Origin: Bacteroidales bacterium
GTDB lineage: Bacteria; Bacteroidota; Bacteroidia; Bacteroidales; UBA932
Length of the DNA: 64,000 nucleotides
Reading direction: 5' to 3'
Assembly (NCBI GenBank): GCA_017551425.1
Contig: JAFZLQ010000007.1
Location: forward strand, 1 to 64,000
Shown: positions 45,158 to 53,389 of the stretch, piece after piece
How the letters are laid out: every line of letters starts with the position of its first letter
How positions within the stretch are numbered: the stretch's first letter is position 1
Program-made: the position numbers and the translations under genes
Notes under the pieces: model-generated
Database searches by the model: none
What the model was told of the DNA's origin: nothing
The model's input: only the letters and a program-made list of their open reading frames with translations

Positions 45158-46193
45158 CGCCGAGTATGATTTCCCTTGTCTCGGTCCAGTCTGTGACGGT
45201 AGCTGCAAGCTCCGACTCCTCCATACCTACTGCAAGGCGGAATGTGTATTTGTTGTCCATGGCCCACCTGGTGCAGTAATCCGCAAGACGGATGGACGAG
45301 GACTGGGGAAGAGAATAAGTTATATCGGATATGATCTCTCCGGTGTACGTGTTGGTAATGCTGGAGCGGATGACTACATGGTGCCATTCTTCGAGCATAG
45401 CATCTCCCGGAATTACCTGGGGGATGAATAGCATCGTGCCGATTACCGTAAGGATGGGGTTCTCGTAGCGGTCGCAACCGAGTACGAGGCCTTTGTCGCC
45501 TCCGAACACTTTGTAGCGGGACCTGCGCGACGGGTCTGTCGTCCATCCGAGGGGCTCCTGCGTGAAGTGCCCTGCGGAAATGACTCCGCTCACGAAGACA
45601 GAATCCAGGACTACGGTTATGACATTGGCCTGAACCATCTGCTTATCCGATTGTGAAAAAGAATAATGCTTGAGTGGACGTGCTTTGATGCAAATCTGGC
45701 TGAGTGCGTGGCTGAATACTACGGGTACAGCTACGGAGTGGCTGAGACAGTCCTCATTGACTTCCGCAAAGCAGAGATCCGTGAACAGGTCGTCCCTGCT
45801 TTCAATCGCCCAGTCTGCCTCAACGCCGTGATCGGCGCTGACGGTCATTCCCGGGACTGCCGGGGAGCCGGCGTAGAAGTGTATGTGGCCCGTATCCGGC
45901 CAGTAGTGGTCCCTCGCCGTCTTCCATGTGACTGATTCGCGGTCGAAGGAGACTTTCTCGCTTTGTACGTAAGGGACGCCGGCCGATTCTTTCTTGCCGT
46001 CCGAATACCAGACCGCCTCCACGACGAAGGGTTCATCGATAGGATAACTCGTCGTCGATATAATGCCTTTGGTGGTATGCGAAGCGACCGCCGAGAAAAC
46101 CATCAGCTGGGCCCCTGCAGGGTCCGGGATGTTCTCAGAACAGGACGCCAGGGCAATCACGGCCATGGCAATTATGGACAGTCTTACATTCAT
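45150..46193 (-). CDS. Mfa-like fimbrillin lipoprotein
   Basis: 347 aa. MNVRLSIIAMAVIALASC (Cys18). Pattern: MVFSAVASHTTKGIISTTSYPIDEPFVVEAVW, YWPDTGHIHFYAGSP, VPVVFSHALSQICIKARP, MLFIPQVIPGDA and DNKYTFRLAVGMEESELAATVTDW. It starts 86 nt after the upstream fimbrillin stop, beyond a strong hairpin, so it may be made at a lower level than the first three subunits. Confidence 0.82.
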   Translation of the reverse strand: MNVRLSIIAMAVIALASCSENIPDPAGAQLMVFSAVASHTTKGIISTTSYPIDEPFVVEAVWYSDGKKESAGVPYVQSEKVSFDRESVTWKTARDHYWPDTGHIHFYAGSPAVPGMTVSADHGVEADWAIESRDDLFTDLCFAEVNEDCLSHSVAVPVVFSHALSQICIKARPLKHYSFSQSDKQMVQANVITVVLDSVFVSGVISAGHFTQEPLGWTTDPSRRSRYKVFGGDKGLVLGCDRYENPILTVIGTMLFIPQVIPGDAMLEEWHHVVIRSSITNTYTGEIISDITYSLPQSSSIRLADYCTRWAMDNKYTFRLAVGMEESELAATVTDWTETREIILGDE

Positions 46194-46217
46194 CTGATTG
46201 TCTTTTCATCCCCTCTC

Positions 46218-46242
46218 CGGACGGGGCACGCGGCCCCGTCCG
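46218..46242 (-). other. Strong intercistronic hairpin within the fimbrial operon
   Basis: A perfect 10 bp stem (CGGACGGGGC at 46218-46227, GCCCCGTCCG at 46233-46242) with a 5 nt loop, extended by CTC/GAG pairing outside. No T-run follows on the minus strand. It lies between two fimbrillin genes and could act as an RNA end-stabiliser or processing point; that role is inferred. Confidence 0.6.
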
Positions 46243-46279
46243 ATCGGAGATGTATTATAAACAATCGATTCTCAAACCA

Positions 46280-47377
46280 TTACAGCAGGCCTGCGTTCAC
46301 GGCGTCGATGGTGATGCCGGTGATGTCTTCAGTTTCCCAGCCTTCTACGACAGGCGAGAACATGATCTCGTTGTTGGCGCCGTCGAGGGAGATGCCGATG
46401 TGGAAGACATAACGTTTGCCATTCTGGAAGGTGTTGCCGGAAACACGGTTGTAGAGGGGAATGGTAACGGTCTGGTTGGGAGTTGCAGGATAATCGAAGC
46501 CGTTGATGGAGTAGGCTGCGATTGCGTAGGTGACCTCGATTGCCTGGTCTGCGGCAGTGCCGGTGACGATGCCCTCAGGGACGACTACGAATGCTGCGCT
46601 GTTGTCGATTGCTGCTGCGAAAGAGCCGGCGGAAAGGAAGCTCTCGGTGGTTGCGAGCACCTCGCTGCCGGAGAAGGAAGTGAAGTCGGTGTTGGTGTTG
46701 ATGTTGCTCCATGTACCCTTGCCGGTGGATGTGCCTTCACGATAGTTACCGCTGGTCTTCATGTTCTTGAAGACGACGTTCTTGATGGAAATCTTGCCCT
46801 GGAGGGAAGTGGTGGTGGTGGCGTCGAATGCGGTTACTGCGATCTGGCTGGTGATGTGCTTGAACACGAGGTTGACAGTCGGCTTGTTGGCAGCGATCTG
46901 GGCGACGGTGTTGGCCACGAGGGGATCGATCTGGGTGCCGATGGTGGTGCCGAGGCTGATGCCGGTGAGGCTCACGCTCTTGGGATCCGCATCGCTGATG
47001 AACTCTGCGGTGAGGGAGCCGGGATAGTAGGCGTAGAAGTCAACGGTACCGGTTGCAGGCCAGAGGTAGGTGCCGGTGGTAGCCTTCCAGTCGCCGCCCT
47101 GCTTGGAGATGTTCACATCGTTCATAAGGGGATGTGCATAGTCGGTCTGGTAGTCGGCTCCGTTGCCGTCAAGGTCTGCGAAAGCGAAGACGTTGAAGCT
47201 CTCGGTCTCGGGGAATGCGAGCTGCTCGGGAGAGTCGCTGTCGGGAAGGATGAGTGCCTTGGTGGACAGTGCGTTGGGAGCGAAGCTGATCTCCTTGTCG
47301 TTGCTGAACTCGATGTCAGTCTTGGTGCAGGCTACCAGTGCTGCGATAGCGGTTGCGATGATAACTAATTTTTTCAT
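46280..47377 (-). CDS. Mfa-like fimbrillin lipoprotein
   Basis: 365 aa. MKKLVIIATAIAALVAC (Cys17). Pattern: EISFAPNALSTKALILPDS, FNVFAFADLDGNG, YLWPATGTVDFYAYYPGS, VNLVFKHITSQIAVTAFD and NGKRYVFHIGISLDGANNEIMFSPVVEGWE. Low-cost residues (Ala, Thr, Asn) and clean, strong codon use suggest an abundant structural subunit. It is the third subunit from the 5' end, and the strong hairpin follows its stop. Confidence 0.84.
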   Translation of the reverse strand: MKKLVIIATAIAALVACTKTDIEFSNDKEISFAPNALSTKALILPDSDSPEQLAFPETESFNVFAFADLDGNGADYQTDYAHPLMNDVNISKQGGDWKATTGTYLWPATGTVDFYAYYPGSLTAEFISDADPKSVSLTGISLGTTIGTQIDPLVANTVAQIAANKPTVNLVFKHITSQIAVTAFDATTTTSLQGKISIKNVVFKNMKTSGNYREGTSTGKGTWSNINTNTDFTSFSGSEVLATTESFLSAGSFAAAIDNSAAFVVVPEGIVTGTAADQAIEVTYAIAAYSINGFDYPATPNQTVTIPLYNRVSGNTFQNGKRYVFHIGISLDGANNEIMFSPVVEGWETEDITGITIDAVNAGLL

Positions 47378-47421
47378 GGTATTTGTGTTGTTAATTGTTT
47401 GTTACTGAGTGATTAATAAAA

Positions 47422-48516
47422 CTAGTTGGCGTCATTGGGGACCTCATACTCGCTGCTTGTAGTAGCCTCCCAGTCAATGATGTCAGGAGAGTACAGGATT
47501 TCGTTGATGGAGAAGACCAGGTTGAGATTGTACTTGGTGTTCGCTGCGAAAGCAGTGAGAGCTTCGCTGTCACCGGCGGTAAGATTGATGGTCTTGGTGG
47601 CGGTTGATTCTACGCCATTGTGAGCAACCTTATACGTAACGCTGATGATATCCTGAGCTGCGGTAAGGGTCTGGGGAATCACGAGGAAAGAATCACCCTG
47701 CTTTACGTAGCTGGTAGTGAGGGCGGGAGATGCGGCGGAAAGGACGGTGCGGGTGGCATCGGTGGCAGGCTCGGTCCAGGTAACGGTCGGCGCATTGGTA
47801 AGGTCGTCGGCAACGGTAAGGGTTGCATTGTCGTCAACTGTTACAGAGAGAGCGGTGATGGTGAAGGTGTAATCCTGAGCCGCATAGTCCTTGTCGGTCT
47901 TTGCATAAACAGCGATCTGGGAGAGGGCGTGATGGAAAACGACGGGAACACCGTTGTAGGTGGCTGTGTTATTGCCATCAGCATCGTAGTTGGTGGTGTT
48001 GGCGGTAGCTTCCACAGCATCGCTCCACATAAGGTCATCAACCCAGGAACCGGTGGTTGTCTGGAAGTTGGTGACGGTCAGGGTAGCTTTGTTTGCAGCC
48101 ACGGAGATGGCAGCCTTGCTGCTTACGTTTGCATAAGGGGAATAGCCCATGAACACCAGGGATCCGGTGAGAGGCCAGTAGTCAACACCGGCGCGGTTTC
48201 TCCAGGCTTCGCTACCTACGGTGCTGGCAGCATCCACACCATAAGTGATCTGGGTTGCAGCGCTGGCGCTTGAACCAATCCACACGCTAGCTGAATGGTT
48301 CGTGCTCCAGTCATCTGCCTGATAGAGGCCCCAGATACCGAATGCGGGATCGGTGGTAGCGTAATAGGCAGTGTTGATAATTGCCTTGGTCACGGCATTC
48401 TTGCCGGTGACGGCGTTGTAAGAGATCTCCTTCTGGTTGGTAGTGTCGATCTCATTCTTGGTGCAGGCGGCGAGCGCTACGATCGCGGTGGCTGCGAGGA
48501 AGAAAAACTTTTTCAT
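47422..48516 (-). CDS. Mfa-like fimbrillin lipoprotein
   Basis: 364 aa. MKKFFFLAATAIVALAAC (Cys18). Pattern: EISYNAVTGKNAVTKAIINTAYYATTDPAFGIWGLYQ, YWPLTGSLVFMGYSPYAN, VPVVFHHALSQIAVYAKTDKDY, SFLVIPQTL and NTKYNLNLVFSINEILYSPDIIDWE. It is closely related in plan to the next upstream subunit (the shared phrase INEILYSP versus LNEILFDP near the C-terminus), suggesting gene duplication. Confidence 0.84.
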   Translation of the reverse strand: MKKFFFLAATAIVALAACTKNEIDTTNQKEISYNAVTGKNAVTKAIINTAYYATTDPAFGIWGLYQADDWSTNHSASVWIGSSASAATQITYGVDAASTVGSEAWRNRAGVDYWPLTGSLVFMGYSPYANVSSKAAISVAANKATLTVTNFQTTTGSWVDDLMWSDAVEATANTTNYDADGNNTATYNGVPVVFHHALSQIAVYAKTDKDYAAQDYTFTITALSVTVDDNATLTVADDLTNAPTVTWTEPATDATRTVLSAASPALTTSYVKQGDSFLVIPQTLTAAQDIISVTYKVAHNGVESTATKTINLTAGDSEALTAFAANTKYNLNLVFSINEILYSPDIIDWEATTSSEYEVPNDAN

Positions 48517-48571
48517 AATAATGAGATTTGTTTATTTGTTTAACTTGTTTTTTCTGTAATCGTTCTGATGA

Positions 48572-49690
48572 TTAGTCAAGGATGCTAACTGTGGACATTT
48601 CAACTTCCACCCAGTCGGTGACCTGAGGATCGAAGAGGATTTCGTTGAGCTTGAAGTTGAGGGTGTAGTTGTACTTCTTACCAGGCTCCCAGGCAGCAAC
48701 TGCAGCTGCGGGATCGTAATCGGTAGAACCTTCCTTGACCTTGGACCAAGGAGCGGGAACAGTCACGGTGCCGGTGATGGCAGCGCTACCGGTCTGCTGC
48801 ATGGTGTAGTTGATGGTAATCTGCGTACCGGGAACTTCAGCAATACTGTTGGCGGGATCAGCGTCTACGTGGACGTAAGCATTCTGAGGGATCATGACAT
48901 TAGCGGCACCATAAAGGTCGGCGGCCACATCCGAAGCAGCGTAATTAACAACCTGAGAAGTTGCATAGTAAGCCCAATCTTCGGTCTGAGCGGCATTGTC
49001 GGTCCATGTGAAAGCGTTGTTCGCATATGCGAGGTCGCCGGAAAGGTCGATGTTATTGAGGGTTACGCTGTTCAGCGTGAAGGTAACATCGGCGGAATAA
49101 TCCTCATTGGTACGGGCACGGAACTGAATCTGGGAAAGGGCGTGCTTGAAGACCATAGGAAGTGCGTCGGCGCGGCGGGTGCCTGCGTTGGTGGCGAACA
49201 TCAGGTCGACAGTCTTGTTGCCGGAAGCGATGGTGTAGTCGGCTATTGTAGCCTGAGGCTTGTCGTTGGTAGCGTCCCAACCGGTGGTGGAAGGAGCAAC
49301 GGTAGAAGGGTGCACAGCAAGGAAGCTAATGGCGCCGGTGTAGGGCCAGTAGTAGTAATGATCAGCGTTTCTCCAAGCGAGCTCATGATTAGCGGCAGAA
49401 GCACCCTTAGTCCACTCAATGGTCAGGTTGCTCATGAAGTTGGAAGCGGCGGCGTCCGCAAACTCAGAGAAGTCACCGGCCTCGGACTGCCAGCCCCAGA
49501 CCTGGAAGGTGTTGTCGGTGCCGTAGGTGGTACCGGAAATGATGGCGTTGTTGGCCTTGGTGGCCATGGAAGTAACGGCGGCGAAGCCGATTTCGTCTTT
49601 GGACTCTTTGTTGATGGTGTCAACGGTGAGCTTGTCGCATCCTGCGAGCACTACCAGTGCTGCGGCGAGAATCAATTGATTTGTTTTCAT
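48572..49690 (-). CDS. Mfa-like fimbrillin lipoprotein, first of six
   Basis: 372 aa. Start at 49690 (MKTNQLILAAALVVLAGC, Cys18); the ATG at 49723 adds a non-signal extension. Pattern: EIGFAAVTSMATKANNAIISGTTYGTDNTFQVWGW, YYYWPYTGAISFLAVHPS, LPMVFKHALSQIQFRARTNEDY and PGKKYNYTLNFKLNEILFDPQVTDWVEVEM. It follows the DUF5119 gene by 46 nt. Its place right after the anchor/assembly genes fits a main shaft subunit, but which subunit is the major one cannot be told. Confidence 0.84.
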   Translation of the reverse strand: MKTNQLILAAALVVLAGCDKLTVDTINKESKDEIGFAAVTSMATKANNAIISGTTYGTDNTFQVWGWQSEAGDFSEFADAAASNFMSNLTIEWTKGASAANHELAWRNADHYYYWPYTGAISFLAVHPSTVAPSTTGWDATNDKPQATIADYTIASGNKTVDLMFATNAGTRRADALPMVFKHALSQIQFRARTNEDYSADVTFTLNSVTLNNIDLSGDLAYANNAFTWTDNAAQTEDWAYYATSQVVNYAASDVAADLYGAANVMIPQNAYVHVDADPANSIAEVPGTQITINYTMQQTGSAAITGTVTVPAPWSKVKEGSTDYDPAAAVAAWEPGKKYNYTLNFKLNEILFDPQVTDWVEVEMSTVSILD

Positions 49691-49736
49691 GATGAATTGA
49701 TTGTTTATAAAAAGGTTTAACATAAAATATTGATTT

Positions 49737-50774
49737 TTAAATATTTATCGGGATATCTTCCTCATCCCAGTCATCGACGCCGGGCTGGAAGCCACCGCTT
49801 CCGTTGCTGCCGGGCTGAGGCTGAGGAAGGTCAATTTCTTCTTCAATGTGGATTATCTGGTCTTCGTAAGCGACGTCTGTGAAGAACTCGTCGGTGATGT
49901 CGCGGTGCCATTCAACCACGTCGCCGCCTACGGTCTTGATGATGATGGTAAGCCAGAGACGGCTCTCAACAGACGGGTTCTTGCCGAAGGTGTTGAACTG
50001 GCCGACGATGAGGTCGCTGTATTCCGAGTCGTTGCCGGCGGTCATGTCGAACATCAGGGTGACGTCGGTATCGGTCTTGCCCTGTTCCTTGGGAAGGCCG
50101 ATGAAGTTGGAAGCGATCTGGCCGGTGAGCAGTGCGCGGGCGGATGCCATGTACTGCTCGTTCCTTATGCGGACGGAGATCTTCCAGGTTTCGATGATGG
50201 TTTCAGCGTTGGCCTCGATGACCTGCTCGCCGTCTATGTTCAGGACCTCGACATCCTGGTGGCTTACGAACAGGTGGTCGGGCTCGTAGATGACGGGGTT
50301 CTCCTGGATCTGCTTGAGGGCGAGGTCCCAGGCGCTGAGCTCGTCGGCCGTCTCGCCCCTGGTGACTGCGGAGGTGGCGCGGCGGATTGCGTTGAGGGTG
50401 CTGGTCTTGAGGGCCTGCGACACCTCGTTGGTGTATGCCTCGATGGAGTAGTAGTTGCGGTCGTTGCGGAGGAGGGTGGCCTGGGTATCGAAGTTATATC
50501 CGATGAACTTGTATTTTCCCGGAGGGAGGGATACGCGGCCGCCGCCTGCAGGGAGGTAGCACTCGGTCACGAGGTCGAAGGTCTCGGGATCGAAGAACAT
50601 CACGCGCATCATCTCGGGCTCGGGCAGGTTCTGCACCTGGCCGTTCACCTGCACGTTGAGGCGGATGTTGAGACGGAGGTCGATGGTGGCGTTGCCATAT
50701 TCAAGCGGGCGACGCTCGCAGCCTGTTATGACTGTGAGCGCAGCAAGGATGAATATGAAGAGACGCCTTCTCAT
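49737..50774 (-). CDS. DUF5119 fimbrial lipoprotein (anchor-like)
   Basis: 345 aa. MRRRLFIFILAALTVITGC (Cys19). The DUF5119 pattern is RRPLEYGNATIDLRLNI, EPEMMRVMFFDPETFDLV, LPPGKYKFIGYNFDTQATLLRND and ITDEFFTDVAYEDQIIHIEEEIDLP, with a Gly/Asp-rich tail. Proteins of this family sit second in Bacteroidetes fimbrial operons, in the place held by FimB/Mfa2 anchors. An anchoring role is inferred from position. The start overlaps the DUF3575 stop by 4 nt. Confidence 0.82.
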   Translation of the reverse strand: MRRRLFIFILAALTVITGCERRPLEYGNATIDLRLNIRLNVQVNGQVQNLPEPEMMRVMFFDPETFDLVTECYLPAGGGRVSLPPGKYKFIGYNFDTQATLLRNDRNYYSIEAYTNEVSQALKTSTLNAIRRATSAVTRGETADELSAWDLALKQIQENPVIYEPDHLFVSHQDVEVLNIDGEQVIEANAETIIETWKISVRIRNEQYMASARALLTGQIASNFIGLPKEQGKTDTDVTLMFDMTAGNDSEYSDLIVGQFNTFGKNPSVESRLWLTIIIKTVGGDVVEWHRDITDEFFTDVAYEDQIIHIEEEIDLPQPQPGSNGSGGFQPGVDDWDEEDIPINI

Positions 50775-51529
50775 CTGTCTGACCTCTGTTTAGCCGGCCT
50801 TCGCCTGTTGTTGTAGAACAGCCAGGTCAGCGTAAGCCTGGCGTCCGTAATGCCGAAGTACCTCCAGGTTCCCCTGTACTGGAACATGAGGTAATCGTTG
50901 TTGGAGCGGCCTTCGTAGTAACGGTACCGCGTATATAATGGACCGAATCCCACACCGGCGTTGAGGCTGAAGTTGCGGCCGAGGGTGATGCCGTAGCCGA
51001 TGCCGAGGGCTCCGAGGATCTCCTCGCCCTGATAGCCTTTGCCGAAGAATTCGAAATCGTAATAACCGACGCCTGCGGAAGCGTAGGCGTACCAGCCGTC
51101 CAGGACCCTGCGCTCCTTGACGCCGTAGCGGAAGGGGTTGAGGAAGCTGCCGCCGGGATACCAGCGTCCGCCGATTGCGAGGTGCATGAGCTCGACGCAC
51201 TCGGAGTTGTTGTTCCATGCGTGCCAGGGAGCGGTGACGAGATAGTCGGCGTAAACGCTCCAGTGCTCACCCACGGGGACCTCCACTCCGACGGTGGCGG
51301 GCACGGTGTTGTATCCGGTGAAGATGGTGGCGTATTCGAAGAAGAGGTTGGAAGTGACGGCAAGCATGGGGGTGCGGACGGTGTCCTCAGCCTCACGTAC
51401 GTACGTAGTGTCTGCATGCGCGCGTACAAAAAAAGGCTCGACGGGGGTACAATATGCCGAACCGCCACCGAGGATCCCGAGGGACATGACGGCGGCAGAT
51501 ATAAGGGCTATGATTCCTTTGAGTGACAA
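50771..51529 (-). CDS. DUF3575 outer membrane protein, first gene of fimbrial operon
   Basis: 252 aa. N-terminal signal MSLKGIIALISAAVMSLGILGGGSAYC, then an OmpA-like small barrel: AVTSNLFFEYATIFTGYNTVPATVGVEVPVGEHWSVYADYLVTAPWHAWNN, AIGGRWYPGG and ASAGVGYYDFEF. This is DUF3575, which commonly opens Bacteroidetes fimbrial operons; the exact role is not known. It follows a -7 element with a leader of about 50 nt. Confidence 0.84.
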   Translation of the reverse strand: MSLKGIIALISAAVMSLGILGGGSAYCTPVEPFFVRAHADTTYVREAEDTVRTPMLAVTSNLFFEYATIFTGYNTVPATVGVEVPVGEHWSVYADYLVTAPWHAWNNNSECVELMHLAIGGRWYPGGSFLNPFRYGVKERRVLDGWYAYASAGVGYYDFEFFGKGYQGEEILGALGIGYGITLGRNFSLNAGVGFGPLYTRYRYYEGRSNNDYLMFQYRGTWRYFGITDARLTLTWLFYNNRRRPAKQRSDR

Positions 51530-51584
51530 AATCCGTTAACTATATCTAACCAGTTCGCTTATTCTACTTCGTAGAAAAGTGCTG

Positions 51585-51592
51585 CAAAGATA
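51585..51592 (-). promoter_or_regulatory. -7 element of the fimbrial operon promoter
   Basis: TATCTTTG on the minus strand, an exact TAnnTTTG match; no good -33 element at 19-21 nt. Transcription would begin near 51578, with a small perfect hairpin (TTCTAC-TTC-GTAGAA, 51562-51576) right at the 5' end of the message. Confidence 0.6.
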
Positions 51593-51817
51593 TGTCAAAT
51601 AAATCGATTATCGTTCTCTTTTTTGAAGTTTTTTTACACAAATTTTTTAAAATGTTTCGCAACACAAACGAAATAGCCATTGTACGCACGTGTGTACGCG
51701 TTTTTTATAATATTAACGAAACACGAAAGGGTTTCGGATGATTTCGGAATTTCGCTAATTTTTGCACCCCCGTACACCACACCCAGGCGCCTTATCGCCG
51801 GAGAACAGGAATAAATG
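51593..51817. other. AT-rich upstream region of the fimbrial operon
   Basis: Together with its ends this is a 333 bp gene-free stretch (51530-51862). It holds an AT-rich block (51600-51660) and a near-perfect 16 bp palindrome GTACGCACGTGTGTAC (51682-51697, 14 of 16 positions symmetric), a possible operator about 90 bp upstream of the -7 element. I see no reading frame, RNA gene or invertible-promoter inverted repeats in it. Confidence 0.45.
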
Positions 51818-51840
51818 CGGCCCGCCTTGGGAGCGGGCCG
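51818..51840 (-). terminator. Hairpin terminator downstream of the acyltransferase
   Basis: CGGCCCGC (51818-51825) pairs with GCGGGCCG (51833-51840) around a 7 nt loop, 22 nt after the stop of the minus-strand gene. The following minus-strand sequence CATTTATTCC is only weakly T-rich. Confidence 0.6.
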
Positions 51841-51862
51841 ACGTAAAAGTGTATGCTTTTTC

Positions 51863-53212
51863 TTAGAAAGACAGGAGGAATCTGGGCAATATGGACCTGC
51901 CGCTGAAGCGCGGTTTGCTGGACGGCTCGGTGCGGTTCAGGGGGCGGAGAGGGCCTGCAGGGACCTCTATCCGGGCCCAGATCCCGAGTTCGCGCAGCTT
52001 GCGCACGAAAATACGCTCGAAGCAGTCTTCCGCTATCTTGCGGGTGAAATTCAGGTACATACGCCCTCCGAAGCTCACGCCGGCGCAGGATCCGGAGCGC
52101 CCGCGGGTGCGGCCAAGCACGAAGTTCAGGTCACGTATGTGCCGTGCCACACCCTCGGGAAGCTCCACGTTGCCTATGTTGGAAAAAGTGTAGGTGCCGT
52201 AGTTGTCTCCCTTGAGGAAGTTTATGAGATTGATTATGGGCTTCTTGATGAAGAGGGGGATGATCCGTATCCCCAGGTTGTCCTCCAGCTGCACGTTGGC
52301 GGCTATGCGGCGGGTAAGACGAGCCGGCTGCATGTAGAGGCGCTTCTGGTACTTGACCTCGCGGAGGGCGTCCTCGAAACTGTAATATCCGTTGCTCAGG
52401 TCGAGGCTCAGATAAACGTAGGACGAGAAGTTCCGGAGTGTCCTGCTGCCGAAAATGGGCCGCAGGTTGACGGGGAGTTCCATGCGGATATGCTGGCGCT
52501 TGCGGCCTTTCTGGGAGGCATGAACCTCCTGTAACGAGGTGAGCATCAGAGCTGAAAGCAGTTCGGTCACGGTGCATCCGAGTTCCTTAGCCTTGGCGTG
52601 GACCTGCTCCGAAGAAAAAGAAACGCTCATGGAATTGAGCACGTCGGGCAGCTCTTCGGTGCCCTTGATGTGCCAGGCCTTTTTCTCTTCGTCGAGGGCG
52701 CCTTTGGTGCCCGAGAACTTGTCGAAGCCGTCTTCAAGCTCCTCCGCTATCGGCTCGTCGTCTGGATTGTATATCCATTTGCCGTACTCCACTGCGGCGC
52801 CGCCGGAGAGCTTAAGATACTCGGCAACTGTGCTGAGCAGGAAGGTGAGGGCGCCGTTGCCGTCGGTAAGGGCATGATAGACGTCCAGGAATATGCGGGA
52901 GTCGCTGCAGCCGAGCTTGAACATGTAGCCGCCGTTGCGCTTTACGTCGATAGGGGCGAGGCGGCGGAATCCGCATACTGCCGGATCGTTATCCAGCTTC
53001 TGGAGGAACCACCAGAACAATCCGCGGCGAATCGAATAGCGGAAACTGGGAAAGCGCTTCATGACGCTCTGGAGGGCGTCGTCCAGAAGGGCCGCATCCA
53101 CCGGTGCGTCGAGGGTTACCGCCATCCGGTACACCGTGGCGTATTTACGGGTACGGCAGGAAGGATATATTATTGCTGAATTCTCTAATCTTGTCCATTC
53201 AGGTGCTGTCAT
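51863..53212 (-). CDS. Condensation-domain-like acyltransferase (COG4908 type)
   Basis: 449 aa. Start at 53212 (MTAPEWTRLENSAIIYPSC), supported by the promoter at 53240-53271; an upstream frame start at 53290 would lie ahead of that promoter. The CoA-dependent acyltransferase/condensation signature is DVYHALTDGNGALTFL (HxxxDG). The second half has LPVNLRPIFGSRTLRNFSSYVYLSL and TFSNIGNVELPEGVARHI, as in alcohol O-acetyltransferase-like proteins. It has no carrier-protein domain and no membrane helix. The acyl donor and acceptor are unknown. It is divergent from the LytTR regulator and probably controlled by it. Confidence 0.8.
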   Translation of the reverse strand: MTAPEWTRLENSAIIYPSCRTRKYATVYRMAVTLDAPVDAALLDDALQSVMKRFPSFRYSIRRGLFWWFLQKLDNDPAVCGFRRLAPIDVKRNGGYMFKLGCSDSRIFLDVYHALTDGNGALTFLLSTVAEYLKLSGGAAVEYGKWIYNPDDEPIAEELEDGFDKFSGTKGALDEEKKAWHIKGTEELPDVLNSMSVSFSSEQVHAKAKELGCTVTELLSALMLTSLQEVHASQKGRKRQHIRMELPVNLRPIFGSRTLRNFSSYVYLSLDLSNGYYSFEDALREVKYQKRLYMQPARLTRRIAANVQLEDNLGIRIIPLFIKKPIINLINFLKGDNYGTYTFSNIGNVELPEGVARHIRDLNFVLGRTRGRSGSCAGVSFGGRMYLNFTRKIAEDCFERIFVRKLRELGIWARIEVPAGPLRPLNRTEPSSKPRFSGRSILPRFLLSF

Positions 53213-53239
53213 GGTTGTGCATTTTTCTGTTTGGCGATG

Positions 53240-53271
53240 CAAAATTACATACGCGGGTACGGTCGCACAAA
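53240..53271 (-). promoter_or_regulatory. Promoter of the acyltransferase gene
   Basis: On the minus strand TTTG (53268-53271), 20 nt, TAATTTTG (53240-53247): a full consensus Bacteroidetes promoter. The start would be near 53233, about 20 nt before the ATG. Confidence 0.8.
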
Positions 53272-53294
53272 AAAGAGGGACGAAAGGCATATTT

Positions 53295-53387
53295 TTGTGA
53301 CCAAATCAGCAAAATTGTGACAAAAACCCAGAAAAGTTGTGACGAAATCAAAATAATGTTTATCTTTGTCACAACAAAATTAGTGAC
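53295..53387 (+). promoter_or_regulatory. Phased TTGTGAC repeats, candidate LytTR operator
   Basis: TTGTGAC occurs at 53295-53301, 53315-53321 and 53337-53343, spaced 20 and 22 bp, about two helix turns. An inverted copy GTCACAA lies at 53368-53374 and a partial GTGAC at 53383-53387. LytTR proteins bind direct repeats at about this spacing. The third copy overlaps the -33 element of the regulator gene, so binding could repress that gene and affect the divergent one. Confidence 0.6.
53337..53368 (+). promoter_or_regulatory. Promoter of the LytTR regulator
   Basis: TTG (53337-53339), 21 nt, TATCTTTG (53361-53368). The start would be near 53375, 15 nt before the ATG. Confidence 0.75.
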
Positions 53388-53389
53388 GA

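Noticed and set aside
51593..51817. Invertible promoter of the fimbrial operon
   Set aside because: I looked for inverted repeats flanking the promoter and a nearby tyrosine recombinase gene and found neither.
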